This document shows positions 1-12,718 of a stretch of DNA of 64,000 nucleotides, piece by piece. The stretch lies in the NCBI RefSeq assembly GCF_047496725.1, contig NC_132977.1, positions 11,020,501 through 11,084,500 on the forward strand, given 5' to 3'. This DNA comes from Anoplolepis gracilipes. Lineage: Eukaryota; Arthropoda; Insecta; Hymenoptera; Formicidae. The notes below the pieces were generated by a model that did no database searches, was not told where the DNA came from, and saw only the letters and a list, made by a program, of their open reading frames with translations. The stretch's first letter is position 1. Each line of letters opens with the position of its first letter. Position numbers and translations under genes: made by a program.

Positions 1-627
1 GAGAAATCGTCGCGATACGAAAGCACTCGACAATCAGTTGGCGACTGTCTTTCAATAACGGCGCGCCCGACGGTGGTATTTACAATTTATCGAAAGTCCG
101 TGACGCGCCGTAGAGACCCTACCCTCCCGGAAAGGGCGAGCAGTAAAGGAGAATTGAAAGCTCCGCGCGGTACAATAAAGTATCGGAATTTACAGAGAGA
201 ACGGGCTCCGCACGATCGTGCCCCGCGACTTTTACTTCTGAATAAGTCGTGCCGATCGCGACGCGTTATTAAGGCGTGTATTCTGCGAGTATTTGCCGTT
301 TCAAAATGCAGATCGACGGTGTCCCGCGAGCGGAGAAACATCGGAGGCCCACAAAGGAAAAGAAGGAGGAGGGCAAATATGGACACGCGAACATCACGAC
401 CATTCACGGCGTGTTTAGCATGATTCCCGTTAAATTTCCAACAAAGAGGGGAGAAAAAAGACGGGCATTTAAACGTGTAATTTGACGGTACACGTGAAGG
501 GTATACATGGCGCGCGAAAAGTTGTTTGAAATAAAAAAAAAAAATAAAAGGAATTACCCCCCCGCGCGCCGCGACGACGACGACCAACAAGTGCAACACT
601 TTTCGAACGACCGTATTTCGACATGGG

Positions 628-653
628 GGAGAGAGAGAGAGAGAGAGAGAGAA
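628..653. repeat. (GA)n microsatellite
   Basis: About 13 perfect GA units. It is the source of a low-complexity reading frame on the opposite strand. Confidence 0.97.
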
Positions 654-2412
654 ATGAACTGCCGGATGCCGCAAATGAGACAGGCACTTCCCTTGGAAAG
701 GAGCTCGGCAGCTCTTCTTAAGGAGATTGACCATCAGCGTCGAACAAAGTCCAGAACCGCAATGCCACTCATCGGCGTAGACGTCGATCCTGGCCGCCGC
801 GCGGAACTTTGATCCTTGCCTTAAACCTTAAACGAATCTTGCGAAAATTGCATTGTTACCGCGACGGCGCAATTTGCCCGCGTGCCGGCTATGACCTCAT
901 AACCGCCATTTTCTGGCGAATTTCTCGCGGTGGCAAACAGCTATTTAAGTTTAGCCCCCATAAATCTCTTCTCTTCTCTCACAACGCTATAAAAATTTTC
1001 CCGCTACCTCGTCCACGTTACGTACCACTTGCGAATGCAATAAGTGTCGGTTGATCCGCTGGATCGAAACGTCGTGTAAACAAATTTTTCTCTTGCATTA
1101 CTTATTTCGAAAAACGAAAAAAAAAAAAGTTTTCCATTATCATTCGTATTAATTTGAAATATCATTAACGATAACGCGAGGGAAGAAAATTGCGTAGAAA
1201 CGGAATATTTTGCGTTATCGAGATGGAATTTCAAATCTCTCTCATTGTGTATTGTGACTTGTATAATATTACTGATCGGATCGTCCGTTTCTTACGGCAA
1301 ATAAGAGAAGCGCGCACCTCGTTAAATCGTCCTGTAAAAGAAGGAACAAGTCTCTAAGAGGTCGATCGACGCGTAGCAATTTTTTACTTTCGATTCGATC
1401 GTTGCAATTCAGATCAATTCTGAGAATGGCGCGCTCTTTTTGCTAGAACCGCGCGTCCCTACACCGAATTCCGACTGTCTACTTTGCTCGGTCGTACATT
1501 CGTCCGATTCAAATCGATTCCTTTCGTGCGATGCAGCTCGTTTGAATTTTCTTTCCCCCGATGAAAACAAATTGCAGAGACTCGGCGCGTATTCCACGCT
1601 AATTAAAGCGCGATCTTTGTCGAATTTACGTACGTCGTTCCTCTCCCTCTGGTTGTATGTTAAAAAAAAATTTGACATTTCAAGTTTGCGACAAAACGCT
1701 TTTCAAAATTTACAAAGGAAAATGATTATATATTCACCAAATATTCTTTACAAAATCCCATTTTGCATAAAAATAATTGTATAAAACTATAAGTGTAAAT
1801 TTAAAAAATCATATTAAAATATAAAAATAATAAAATGAATTCAAATATAAATATAAATTTATATTAATATATACATACAATATAAATTTAAAATATTAAA
1901 AAAAAAATAAATAAATAAAATAAAATATAATTATAAGTTTATATTACAATAATAAATTTCGATGTCGGAGAAATGCCTGTAAATATACATATATATATAT
2001 GTACACAATATATTGAATATTTGAACTAATTAAAATAATAGTTTCAATTTTTAATCTCAACAGAACTGAGGAAGAATCTAAAAATAGTATCGATTCTTTC
2101 AATATCTTGATATTACAAGATTTAAGAATTGTATGTAAAAGCGGAGGATTTGTGTGTGAGACATGTAGACAGTTTTCTATAGACAGTTTACGGTTAAGAG
2201 AGACTGCATTGCGTCTCTTGCTTGAGGAAACTGGTAACGTTCCTTCACCCAATCTCTCTTTAACGATTCGGAGATTGCGCAGCGATGCGCGCTGATCGAC
2301 GAGAAAAGGCGAACTCTGTCGAAACACAAGCTTATCTTTTCTTTTCTATCTCTCTCTTTTTTTCTCCCTCGCCGCCGCACTCATTCTAGATCGTTAATTT
2401 GATGTATAGAGC

Positions 2413-2436
2413 ACGACGACGACGACGACGACGACG
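2413..2436. repeat. (ACG)8 trinucleotide repeat
   Basis: Eight ACG units. All reading frames through it give homopolymeric Asp, Arg, Thr or Val runs. There is no sign that it lies in a coding exon. Confidence 0.95.
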
Positions 2437-3502
2437 CAAGTAGGTACAGACCGACCGCGTGTACGTGGCTCGGTTTCAATGCGCTCCAAGTCTCTTTCAA
2501 GCTGCACCGGCAAAACCTGAACGACATTTAACCGGAAACCTGATATCGGTGGACATTCGCTGGTTACGAGCTCTCTTTTCAATTGATCGTACCCGGGCAC
2601 GACAATAAGGATCAGCGACATCGCGGAGTGTGGCGGAGGATCGGTAAACGCTATATAAACACGAGAAAACGAAGCTCGTCCGCGCTCTTTGTGTACAATC
2701 GTGTCATACATTGTGTCGCGCATACACATGTCCGAATATTCCGACCTGACGGTGCGGAAGTCGATAATAAAATCGAAAGCGCCGCACCGTGCCGTGTCGT
2801 GTCGCGGATTATGTGAAAAGAAAAGAGGAGAAAAAAAAAAAGGAAGTGCACAGGGTTATAAAGTTCTCCTCTTAATCTATCGTCGAGAAGAAGAGGATGC
2901 GGTAAAACCGCCAATTTCACCGATGACTCCGGCTTTTAACTATCGCTACCGCTAGGATTCGCGTGTCAGTCGAACGTGTTCGGCTTGAATATTCAAATCG
3001 CTTTTCAATTCTGTTTAACGTTGACTGAACGATGGCTGCGCATCCCGCCTCCCAGCAGGATGTGTGAATCAATGAGCTTCCATTATTATTTACTTGGGAA
3101 GATTGATCATCTCCAGTTTTTAACCTTCTTATCGACGTCCACGGGGTGGGCGGCGAATATCGAAAGCTGCCGAATTGAGGCAATTACCTGCGTGATTTAT
3201 TACGTGTCGCGACCGAGGCATCGTGTGCATACGAAGATATGCTCTCGTGTATAACCAGTACTATAAATATTCAAACGGTTCTATTATGCAGACAGGACTT
3301 TAAATATTTCGAATAACATTGTACACGGAATATTTAAAAATAATCTACTAACACATCTCGATACGATAATATAAAATTAATGATTCTGTATTCATACTGA
3401 TTAATATATATTTCATTAAAATATTTCATTAATATATATTTCATTAAAAATATTTTACAAACTAAAATAATCAATTTATTTTATATTTATATTGCAGGTT
3501 TT

Positions 3503-3853
3503 TTGTCAATTCAATCTTTCTACAAAAAATTTTTTTCACAAATTCTTATGAATCGATGTTTTATAAAAACACGTGAGTTTTTTGTAAAAAAATACAAAAA
3601 AATTTACAAAAAAAATTATAGGAATATATATATATATACATACAAAAGAATGAAACGAGAAATCATGAAATATGAATGCTTAAAGGTCAATTTACTTGAT
3701 GCTGATTTTAAAAATAAACTTTTGCCTTCTATAATATTGAAAAAAGTGGATAATCACGATATTATAATAAATTTGAACATTTTGTGTAAAAATTTTCGCA
3801 AATATATAAATCGTGAAATAGAAAGTAAAATATGTGTACACATAACTGACTAA
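3503..3853 (+). CDS. Orphan ORF in AT-rich DNA, doubtful
   Basis: An open frame of 116 codons in sequence of only about 22% GC, where stop codons should occur roughly every ten codons. It follows an acceptor-like TTTATATTGCAG. The first ATG codons give shorter products, for example a 67-residue form from 3650. The first part is Lys/Tyr/Phe-rich from poly(A/T) tracts. The last ~65 residues are less biased (motifs KYECLKV and INREIESK). No domain, signal peptide or family was recognised. It may be a terminal exon of an unknown gene, a relic of a mobile element, or chance. Confidence 0.13.
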   Translation: MSIQSFYKKFFSQILMNRCFIKTREFFVKKYKKIYKKNYRNIYIYTYKRMKREIMKYECLKVNLLDADFKNKLLPSIILKKVDNHDIIINLNILCKNFRKYINREIESKICVHITD

Positions 3854-3859
3854 AAACAA

Positions 3860-6800
3860 TTTTCATGCATAAAGTGTAATTCTTTTGCATATACAAAAAT
3901 TGTCATACCACTTTCATAGAACCACTTTTTACAATCTCCATAAAATTACACTCAATTTCTGTCCATTCACATCGTCATAATAAAAACGTAATAGTTTGAT
4001 CTGTGTTTTTTTTCATTTCACAACTAAATAAACCATAAAAGTCGAGATCTCTCTTACATGTTGAAAGGTTACATAACGACATAGAAATAATATAAAAGTT
4101 AGTTTCAAATTCTAATCATTCGTATATCTATATTTTACAATTAAATTGTAGCAATATCTCAATATTGTAATGCATTATATATTTACAAAAATTAAATTCT
4201 GAATCAAGAAAGATATTTCTTTATACATAACATTACTGTGATAATATAAAGCAGTGTCAAATGTATACAACATTTTTAAACAACTGAGATTTCAACTACG
4301 CGTGTTGCACGTTGGAGCGATAACGTTACTGACAACTAAACACTTACATGTCAATACTAGTCACTTATAATGAGGTTTACAGGTAGCAGCGTGACTTATC
4401 GCGCAACTATTTTAAAATCTTTCGGTATCAACGTTACTCACGAATTTCAAAGTAAAAAAAAAAAAAAAAAAAAAAGTGCTTACCACGCACAAGAGAGTTG
4501 TTTCGTCATTTTTTTTTTTTTTTTTTTTTTTTTTTTGCGACGAAAATTTTTTTTGCCAAGATCTACTGAAAATTGCAATTATCGTCGGCGATAAATCGAT
4601 ACTCTTATACACTCGGCGCAAGCACTCGTTTAAATAAAAATAAATACGGACGGTGCGCGCGGCGCACGTAGCGGAGTTTCATTAAGTTTTCGAAAAGCTC
4701 GCTTAATGTTTGTCTTTGAAAGAACTACTTGGCGAGACAAACAAACCGTCCCGCCGGGATAAAATGAGCTGCGCGTGCAGCACGATGGAGGCAAGTTTTG
4801 AAAATGTAGGAAAGAAGTCTTCTCCGACAGAGCGACAATAGCGCTTAAGGGAAAAAACGAATGGCATTCTCTCGAAAAAGCTCGCGGGGGCATTAAAGGT
4901 GGAAAGTAGTTAAACTATACGAGATATACACGACATGTAAATGCGTACGTACCATGTTCACGAAGAAGTACGCGCGTTGCATTTTAAAACACGCTGTTAC
5001 GTCGTATATTAATTTACGTGATTTGACGCTCGCTATCGCATATTCCCGAGAATTATGTTAAATGCACATTTTCGCGTTGTTAAATACAAGTGTGTTGCGG
5101 ATACTAAAAAACATAATTACACGCCAGATCCATTTGGCGAAACAGATTTTGCGAGGAGTGAAAAATGCCTTTGTAACGTGACAATGTTAACTAAAGTAAT
5201 CGAGTAATTCTCGCGTACACAGAACAATACTATAATATTTCCAATGATAAAATCAATATTGTCATTATTTAATCTCTTTTCCTTTAATAACAATCAAACA
5301 AATGCTTTCACCATTCTTTTATAAATCACACACACACACACACAAACACAATGGCTATTAAACTTGTCATTAAAAAAGATCATTGTTTTATTTATTCGAT
5401 AAATTTGTGTAAACATTTCTTTTTTTATGTTATTCCGATCAGATAAAAGCAAGAGATCGAAAAGAAAAAAACATAAGAACTACAATCTCTAGTTATCTCT
5501 AGTTCTTATCGTGCATTTATATGATGGCATGTTTTGTTTTCTTCTTCATGAGTTTAACCGCGAATTTCGTGCTGGAAAACCTAACCCATCGAAAAAAAAA
5601 AATTCCGTTCGCTGAAATATGTGATTATCGTTTATCAAAATGCCGAAATATCGCGTGATCGTCTGGCTTCGATGAGAAACCACGTCGTTCCCTGATGACC
5701 GATGTCCACGGGACCAATGCAGCGTAAAAGTCGGCCGCCACAAATTGTGCGGATTTACAGCGCCGTGACGCGTCAATAGCCGAAAAAAGATATATGGATT
5801 TACGGTAGAGATTGTTCCCACAATATTATTATTATTATTATTCTATTACTGGCCTTCTTTCTATTTGCGACTTACATTATCGATTTTAACACAAAAGACT
5901 GTAATAAGATAAAAATTATTCTTTAATTGATTTACAGATTTTATCACAAAAAAAAAAAGAATTTTAATTTGTTATATAATTATCCAAATATTTAAAATGA
6001 GAAAATAAATATAAGAAAAATGGTATCTCTCTTTGATAAAGTTTTGCAGTAATGAGTAAATTATTTAATAACGAATCACATTAATATATGATAAGACACT
6101 GTAAAATGGAATATCCTTATAATGTGTTAAAAATTGAAAATGTCCAGAGATATAAAACAAATATACGATTTAATTTTAATAAGAAGAAATTGATCTCTAA
6201 AATCGCAATGAAATTTATAACTAAATACGTAGAAACATTCGAGTTTTCACGCAATCTACATTTTTTGTCCTTCATGATCCTATCGCTAAAATATTACCAA
6301 AGCATGAAAAATAATATCTCGATGAAAATAACGCGCGCGCGTACGATTTATTTGCGTCTGTCCTATTTTTCAAAATGATCTCTTTTTTATTTATGAAATG
6401 ATATAGAGTACCTCGCGAGAGACACGCGTACAAAATTCACAGGGCTCGCAATTAAACCATTCCCAGCAAAACGTGTATTCGTATATACATATAATCGCGG
6501 TGTTAATATATACGTACATTTGTACACATCGTATACATACACATACACGGAAGCTCCATCGGCGCCTCGCGTGCATTCCGACGAACCAGTTTTCCGCGAC
6601 GGATATAATGAACCGCGCGTGCAATAAAAACACGCTCGTCTCCGAAAGTCAACGTTTTCTCCCGACGAGAGCGGAGGTGCGGTGTGAGATTGGCATTACA
6701 ACGGAATCCAGGGAAAAAGGTAAAGAGAACGCCGCGGTAATGTCAGTGGCGAGTATCAGAGGCAAAGTGAGAGACACGCGAAAAGACAGAGAGAAAAAGA

Positions 6801-7480
6801 AAGAAGGAAGGAGACAGAGAGAGAGAGAGAGAGAGAAAAAGAGAGCACTTTACATTGCGAGGCGAGCGAGACGAGCCGGGGCCGTGGCTCTTGACTCCGG
6901 TGCCGCGACTAAACACCAGTAATTAAAACGTCGAGGTTTCACGCAGCCGTCTCATTTATTTGATATTTGCTCGGTCGCCGGCACCGAAGAAATTCCGTGC
7001 GCGCTCCGGCTCGCCGCGACTGCGACTCGCGAGCGTAATAAGGATCACGGGGGAAAAGAAACGAGAACGAAGAGGGACCATTGAAGTGAGATAGAGACGG
7101 AGAAAGCGAGAGGAAGCGAGAGATGAGCGCAGGTTCTCTCGTAGTAGCATGGCTCGACGACGAAAAGAACTAAACTCGAAAGAGAGATAGAAAAAGAGAG
7201 AAGAACGATGATCCTCGCGCTGGCTGCGAGAAAGGGAAACGTGCCCGAACGCAAATGCGGGGTCGTGGCGAAAGGGGAGAGAAAGAGAGAAGGAAAGAGG
7301 GGAAAGAAAGACGAGGAAGAAGGGAGAGAAAACCGCGAGGCCGAGACTACAGCGGGTGCTTCGTGCTTCGTCCCGCAGCTGTCGCCAAGCCGGTGTTACG
7401 ACTGCACAGTTTGTTCATTCGGCGTGCTGCAGCACGGCGGGGCGGCTCTAATGAAAGGAGTTTATTAGGACGCGCGCCGA
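3860..7480. other. Non-coding stretch with simple repeats
   Basis: AT-rich to about 6.4 kb, then CpG- and GA-rich. It holds the A/T tract pair at 4.45-4.54 kb, a (CA)n run near 5329-5345, a 10-bp stem hairpin (5474-5483 with 5501-5510) and (GA)n at 6814-6836. An AT-rich open frame at 6088-6378 (+, 96 codons) has no recognisable domain and is not called. Confidence 0.6.
4454..4536. repeat. Facing poly(A) and poly(T) tracts
   Basis: A run of about 22 A (4454-4475) is followed 33 bases later by about 28 T (4509-4536). The two tracts are complementary and could form an A:T hairpin. They may be two opposed retroposon tails or independent slippage tracts; no target-site duplication was found. Confidence 0.9.
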
Positions 7481-7484
7481 AGGA

Positions 7485-7498
7485 CGAGAGAGCGAGAG

Positions 7499-7538
<40 letters not shown>
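7485..7538. repeat. (GA)n microsatellite with GAGC interruptions
   Basis: A run of about 54 bases. The first part carries C interruptions and the last ~35 bases are pure GA. Confidence 0.97.
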
Positions 7539-7540
<2 letters not shown>

Positions 7541-9045
7541 CGGGCTCGCTCGTCTCTCCGGAGGGGAACGGAGAAAAGGGGACCGCCGGGATTTGCATCC
7601 TTTATGCGTAATTTCGCTTCGATATTAGATTAGTCGCTCTACCGCGTTATCTGGGCGACACGTCGCTCATTAGTCTGCGCGGCGAAAATACACCGAGGTT
7701 CCGCCGACCGCCGATGTTGCTGCTTTCATTCTCTTTTCTTTTTCTCTATCTTTCGACGGAACAAAGCTTCCCCCGATGGGCCATTGTATCGAAATTAGCA
7801 CAGCCCATACCGTAACATCGACGTTGTCGTCGTTGTCATCGTCGTCGTTGTCATCGTCGTCGTCGTCGTTGTATCGGTAAAATCGATTGCGATCACCGTG
7901 GCACAGAGGTCTCCGGCTGCACCGGAAGCTCCGCGGAATCATTTATCGCGTAATTAGAAGCGATCCGCGAGAAATTCGAGCCAATTAGCGCGAATAATAT
8001 TTAGATGGGAGGGAGTGTGAATTTGTAACTGTATGCTCGTTGCCTGTGAAACTCTATATCGAGGTCGGATTATGGCGAGTGAAAGACGAGTAGGGTTAAG
8101 CTTATTAATAAAAAAAAGAGGAGGGGTAGTAATTGCTGAAATAGCGCTCGCGGATCGTTTTATCGAGAAACGTTCATATCTTTATTTTTGAGCAAACTGA
8201 CAGAATTGGGGTCTTAAATTCAATGCGACAGCGCTGAAAATAATACGGACATATGGACGTTTCAATTTAATGATCCGCTCCGCTTTATCGACGTACGTGC
8301 GGAGAAAACTTTTTTTTTTTTTTTTTTTTTTTTACATTTGTACGACACCTCGTTACGTTGCGATTTTTTTATGCAGACATTTCTTGTGTTTTTCTCGTTC
8401 TTTAAGAGCGCGCTTCTCTTGTGACGATACGCAACTTTTCGAATTTCAGTTTCGAAGAAAGCTTCCGATAGACATCGACAGCTTTGCATACAATATCTGG
8501 AATACGTCTAGACTGCGAGTAAACCGCGCGAAGGTACGAGAGAAACTTCTTCTTTGTGCTCGCTGCTGAATCGTCACCTGCTGACTTCGATTTGTCGCGG
8601 TTGCGAAACAGCATTTAGAAAGTAAGAAAAAAAAAGAAGAGAAAATTCTGAAAACGACGAAAGTACAGTTCTGCAAGTTGTCGGGAGTGTCAAAGATTTC
8701 TGTGAGATGAAAATACAGAAGAAGCTCGCGGGTAAGTACAAGTTTGCTCGAAGAGCGACGGCGACGACGTGTAATAAAATTCCGTGACGCTAATTGCAAT
8801 GATAAAAACATAATGATCAAGCACACGAAATTAGAAGGGTCGTTCGCTTCCATGTCGTATGCCTCGCGCAAAAGTCACTTTCCTTCTTCCGCAAGTATCG
8901 ATCGCTCGAAGAAGGAAAGAATGTTGAGGGAGGAGAGTCGCTTTATAAATTCTAGAGATGAAAATGATGGCAGAACATATTCACGACGAACGTAATTTTC
9001 GAGTACCAATCACGGATCACAGTTTTCGCATTTGTTTTTTTAATA

Positions 9046-9230
9046 TAATAAAATATGCGCGTCGCATGTGATTAACGTCAAGAGTACCGTACAAAGTATA
9101 CGTGCGATCGTCGTATTCTGCTGATTAATATATATATATATAGTGATTGTAATTAACCGAGGTCTCGCGAGTGAATATCATATGCGTGCCATGAAATGAC
9201 AATAAAAGATGAACAAGAAAAAAAGACTCG
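9046..9230 (+). repeat. Dispersed repeat family copy 1
   Basis: This stretch can be aligned by eye, with gaps, to 48353-48520 and more weakly to 54515-54645. Shared blocks include an ATTAACGT block, a CAAAGT block followed by a TCGTCGTATTCT-like block, and a purine-rich end with CAATAAAAG. No coding capacity was found. It is probably a fragment of a mobile-element terminus or UTR. Confidence 0.5.
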
Positions 9231-9440
9231 GTTAGAACCGTGACTTGAGCAATATATAACTTATTTCATTTATTATTTATTTTTTACCTATTAATTTTCG
9301 TTTTTCTTCGCAATAAATATAAATTATTTTGGACATTTTATTTATAATTTGAATATATTTTATAGATTACGACATTGATCTATTGCGCAGCGCGTATCGG
9401 TAACTGTTAAAGTATTTTTAAAAATTATTTTTACTTTATC

Positions 9441-9500
9441 TAGAAATAATAGACGAGAATTGTGCTATATATATAACATAATTCTCGTCCATTATTTTTA
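9441..9500. other. 60-nt hairpin, miRNA-precursor-like
   Basis: Left arm 9441-9464 pairs with right arm 9477-9500 around a 12-base AT loop. The stem is 24 bp with one A.C mismatch and two G.U pairs when read as + strand RNA. It is short for an insect pre-miRNA and the mature arm was not recognised. A small foldback repeat is the main alternative. Confidence 0.55.
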
Positions 9501-9752
9501 TATCCAGGTCGGGTTTCTATATATATATATATATCACGTATAAAATGTTTCAAAACAATTAAAATCGATGCGATATGATAAACTTTCTTTTCTAAATACA
9601 TTATTAAGAAACTACATGATTTATTTCACATCAAGCGTTCTTAACGATCTATAATCCGTGATTGTAAATTTGCATACTGTTTGCTCGTATTACAATCTTC
9701 CCAGCACGTTATCGGGATATTTTATTTATAACACGTTATTTAACCGGTTTCT

Positions 9753-9753
<1 letters not shown>

Positions 9754-9801
<48 letters not shown>
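9754..9801. repeat. (GA)n microsatellite
   Basis: 24 perfect GA units (48 bases), followed by an A-rich purine tail. Confidence 0.97.
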
Positions 9802-9806
<5 letters not shown>

Positions 9807-10337
9807 AAAGAAAAAAGAACGAGAGCTCGGGCATACCTGCCGATCTTCAATTTCAATTTGCAAGAACGCACACTTATCAGAGACGTGTCGGCGGGGCGGG
9901 TGACGTTTGACGGAATAGAGGTACTTTCGAGATTAATTCCCGCACCTCTCAGCATTTTGATCGGCGAGATACGACGGTGAAATAACTTCCAGCGCCTTCA
10001 CCTTTCTCCAATCACGGTGAGCCGGAGGTGGTCGGGCAAAAGAAGGGTGAGAAAAGCTGTGTGGAGAAGATGGGGAAAGAGCGTGGGCAGCGTGTCGTTT
10101 GTATCAATTTACCCCAGCCATCCCGGCGCGTCCATCGACTTTGCTTCGGATTTAATCTAATGCCACGTCGAGATGGGTAATTCATTAAACAAAGATCCAC
10201 GGGTTCCGGAGTCTGCATCGCCGCCATTACGGCTTGGCGGCTGAGAGTAAATAATTAAATTCGGTCTGGTCGAATTTCGGCCAGGTTCGATAAGGATTAC
10301 GATTAATCCGAAATAACGTTACACATCTTATATATAC

Positions 10338-10346
<9 letters not shown>

Positions 10347-10369
<23 letters not shown>
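10347..10369. repeat. (TG)n microsatellite
   Basis: About 11 TG units directly after an (AT)n segment. Confidence 0.95.
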
Positions 10370-10925
10370 TTATGTGTATCGTGCGGCCATGCAAAATATG
10401 TATTTATGCTTGACGATATGAAAGGGACGATCACGTTTGCTACGAAACTCATAAGGATTATACGAGAGCGTGCTTTTTGAGGATTATTCCATTCGACGGC
10501 TTCGGGTGTGCAAATTAAGACATATCTCAATTTCGACACCGCCATCCCCGGTCGTAATCACGGGGATATTACTCGTAAAGGCTCGCCGGCGCGATATGAA
10601 AACTTAATTTGATACGCGCGCGATAATCCGCGGTGCACGCTGCTAAGGTTACTTAATCATTTCGGTCTCGTATAACATGATATAAGCTTAACGCCCAAGG
10701 AAAAATGCCGAGCTGTGAATCACAAATATGTCACTAATGTGAAACGATGCGGGAGAAATGGAACATTCCATCTCTGGGAAAGACGCGAACGTCATTTTCT
10801 AAAATCGCGGCACGATTTATTACAGACCGTTTGCTCTTTTCGATTATTTATACGACCGTGACGCCGGTCGCGGATCATTGAGATCAATTTCATTACCCGG
10901 CAACAAATTCGAAAGGAGGAGAGGA

Positions 10926-10951
10926 AGAGAGAGAGAGAGAGAGAGAGAGAG
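10926..10951. repeat. (GA)n microsatellite
   Basis: 13 GA units in CpG-rich sequence. Confidence 0.95.
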
Positions 10952-12592
10952 CCAAACGCGGCCGTGCATTACTCCCGTACGAGAACAAAATATTCATTCC
11001 GAGTGGCTCGTTAAATTCCGTCGGCGCTTCAGCGCTACGAAAACTCAGCCAATAGATCACGCTAAACTTCCGTGCACGTCCGTGCTAGCAATTCCCTCAT
11101 CCCGAGCCAAGAGTCATGGATAGCCACAGGAGAGAGAGAACGTGCGCGAATAGGGGAGAGGCTCTTGGTTCCCCACCGCAAAAATGTTTTAGACTTCCAA
11201 CTGTACCACTAGTTTCTCCGACCGTCGTATTTCATTCGATGTTGCTCGATGGCACACCGCAAGAAACCTGTTATCTTTATTACTTACTACCCGTTTTTTT
11301 TGTTTTTTTTTTTTTCCACAAAATCTTCTTAGCTAAGACTCTTACGAAACTAAGATCTAAGGGTATTATGAGTACCTTATTTTTGCAGAAATTCAACGGG
11401 TACGATTAACGGGAAGCTTAACTGTGCTATATTATTAATATCGCGTATTGAGCTTTATCGAGACGACGAGGTTGTCACCCTCCCCGTTCTACTACCACTA
11501 TATACAGTCTGTAAGTTTTAATGTTATACCTATTATATGAATTTTTGTCATAATAAATGTATTAAGGAAACAAAATTATTAGAAACTTTATTGGATATCT
11601 ATTACGTTTGTATATTTAAAAAATTTTAAAATATTCAATTCAAAATTATCTATTCTCTCTCGATAGAATTAAAAAAAAAAACGTCGGTATCTCAAAGAAT
11701 ATTTTAGGCTTTTATTGTCTCGTTCACACGAAACGCTGTCGTAATGCATCCGCATCGCCGGCATTATGCTCCGACTTATATTTTTGCGATTTAGCCAATC
11801 ACAATAAAGCGCGCGAGTGCGGGCAGTCGTTATCTCACAATCTTAAATTCGTATTTGCTTTAATTTTAAGCCCTCGGCGGTCCTTTACGTTCGCTACTCT
11901 GAAAGCGACCAGAGCCCCGGGCAATTATGATAATATCTTGATCCGATAATGGGACACGCTCTTATTCTTACGAATTGTCGCGGGCTTCTCGATGAGAAAC
12001 GCGGGCTGGGCGCGACGCGGCGCCGATTTCACGCTCGAGAAGTCCGGGAATGGAGCTGGCAAAGAGGAATTAAGATCTCGCCGAAGGCTCTCGTTCTGAC
12101 AATGCAAAGAAGCTGCCCAAAAGGGGCGAGAAAGACGGAGACGGAGGCGGAGAAGGAAGAAGAAAGACGGAGAACGCGGAAGGGACGGGAAGGTTGAAAG
12201 TACGGGTTGGAGAAAAGCGAAATTCCCGGAGATGGAGGAAGACGATGGTAGCTCGATACGGTGGTGGATCGCGTAGAATAAGAAACGCCGTAAATCGCGA
12301 GCAGAAGGAGGGATGGTAGATTGGAGGAGGGACATTGTACTTGCTTCTCTTCAGCTTCTCTCCGCGTAGCCGGCTCTTTGTTTATATTCTGAGAGAACGG
12401 TGGGGACAGAGAGATCGCTTGACATGTCGTCGGTTCGCAAAGACGTCGAGGGACAAAAGGGATATGGTCTCTGTGTACCCCATGGATCTCTCTCGTTCCC
12501 TCCCTCTGTTCCGCAATCCAGCCGATTCGTGTCTATTGAAAGGGCCATAGAAGCGACGGTCGCAAGCTGCCGTTAGTTGCGTCGCACGCAAT

Positions 12593-12718
12593 GTAAGTAC
12601 CATATCATTATGCGGCCGGATAATAAACGCTTGCCAAGTGGTGGTGGGTTAAGTAGCTTCCTATATTGCACGAGCCGATTTACGGGGTGTCGGCGCGTTC
12701 GTTCGTTCGTTTGTACAG
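12593..12718 (+). other. Candidate 126-bp intron with upstream 5' UTR exon
   Basis: The intron begins with a strong donor (GTAAGTA) and ends in a pyrimidine-rich run and TTTGTACAG. Its length is ordinary for a compact insect intron. The preceding exon ends ACGCAAT. Its 5' end is unknown, but upstream ATGs at 12464 and 12481 and stops in all frames suggest it is untranslated and starts after about 12490. The last two exon bases, AT, become the first two bases of a start codon after splicing. Both splice sites were read directly. That the intron is used is inference. Confidence 0.35.

Larger units (their letters stand above)
1..3300. other. Non-coding stretch, CpG-rich with an AT-rich island
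   Basis: No convincing exon was seen. CpG-rich sequence (1-1700 and 2150-3250) surrounds a very AT-rich island at about 1700-2100. Open frames on both strands overlap each other and follow GA, GAC or poly(A) tracts, so they are treated as chance. A TATATAAA octamer sits at 2652-2659 without a recognisable initiator downstream. Confidence 0.6.
7540..12490. other. Non-coding stretch with microsatellites and weak splice-like sites
   Basis: CpG-rich at 7.5-9.0 kb and 9.8-12.5 kb, AT-rich between. It contains imperfect (CGT)n at 7820-7872, poly(T) at 8310-8333, (GA)n at 9754-9801 and 10926-10951, (TG)n at 10347-10369, a hairpin at 9441-9500 and one copy of a dispersed repeat at 9046-9230. A donor-like GTAAGT at 8732 has no convincing exon before it. 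The segment 11.9-12.5 kb is GC-rich and could be the promoter or 5' region of the candidate gene that follows. Confidence 0.55.

Noticed and set aside
87..734. 215-codon minus-strand open frame
   Set aside because: Runs through CT and GT/CGT tracts and poly(T). The product is Ser/Leu/Phe-rich with no domain, and competing frames exist on both strands.
5546..5821. Minus frame with NPHNLW, weakly recalling DDE transposases
   Set aside because: No catalytic Asp spacing or conserved transposase blocks, and neighbouring frames are equally open.
8690..8737. Strong donor (GCGG/GTAAGT) after a short ATG frame
   Set aside because: No acceptor, promoter or conserved peptide could be placed upstream; the frame gives only nine residues.
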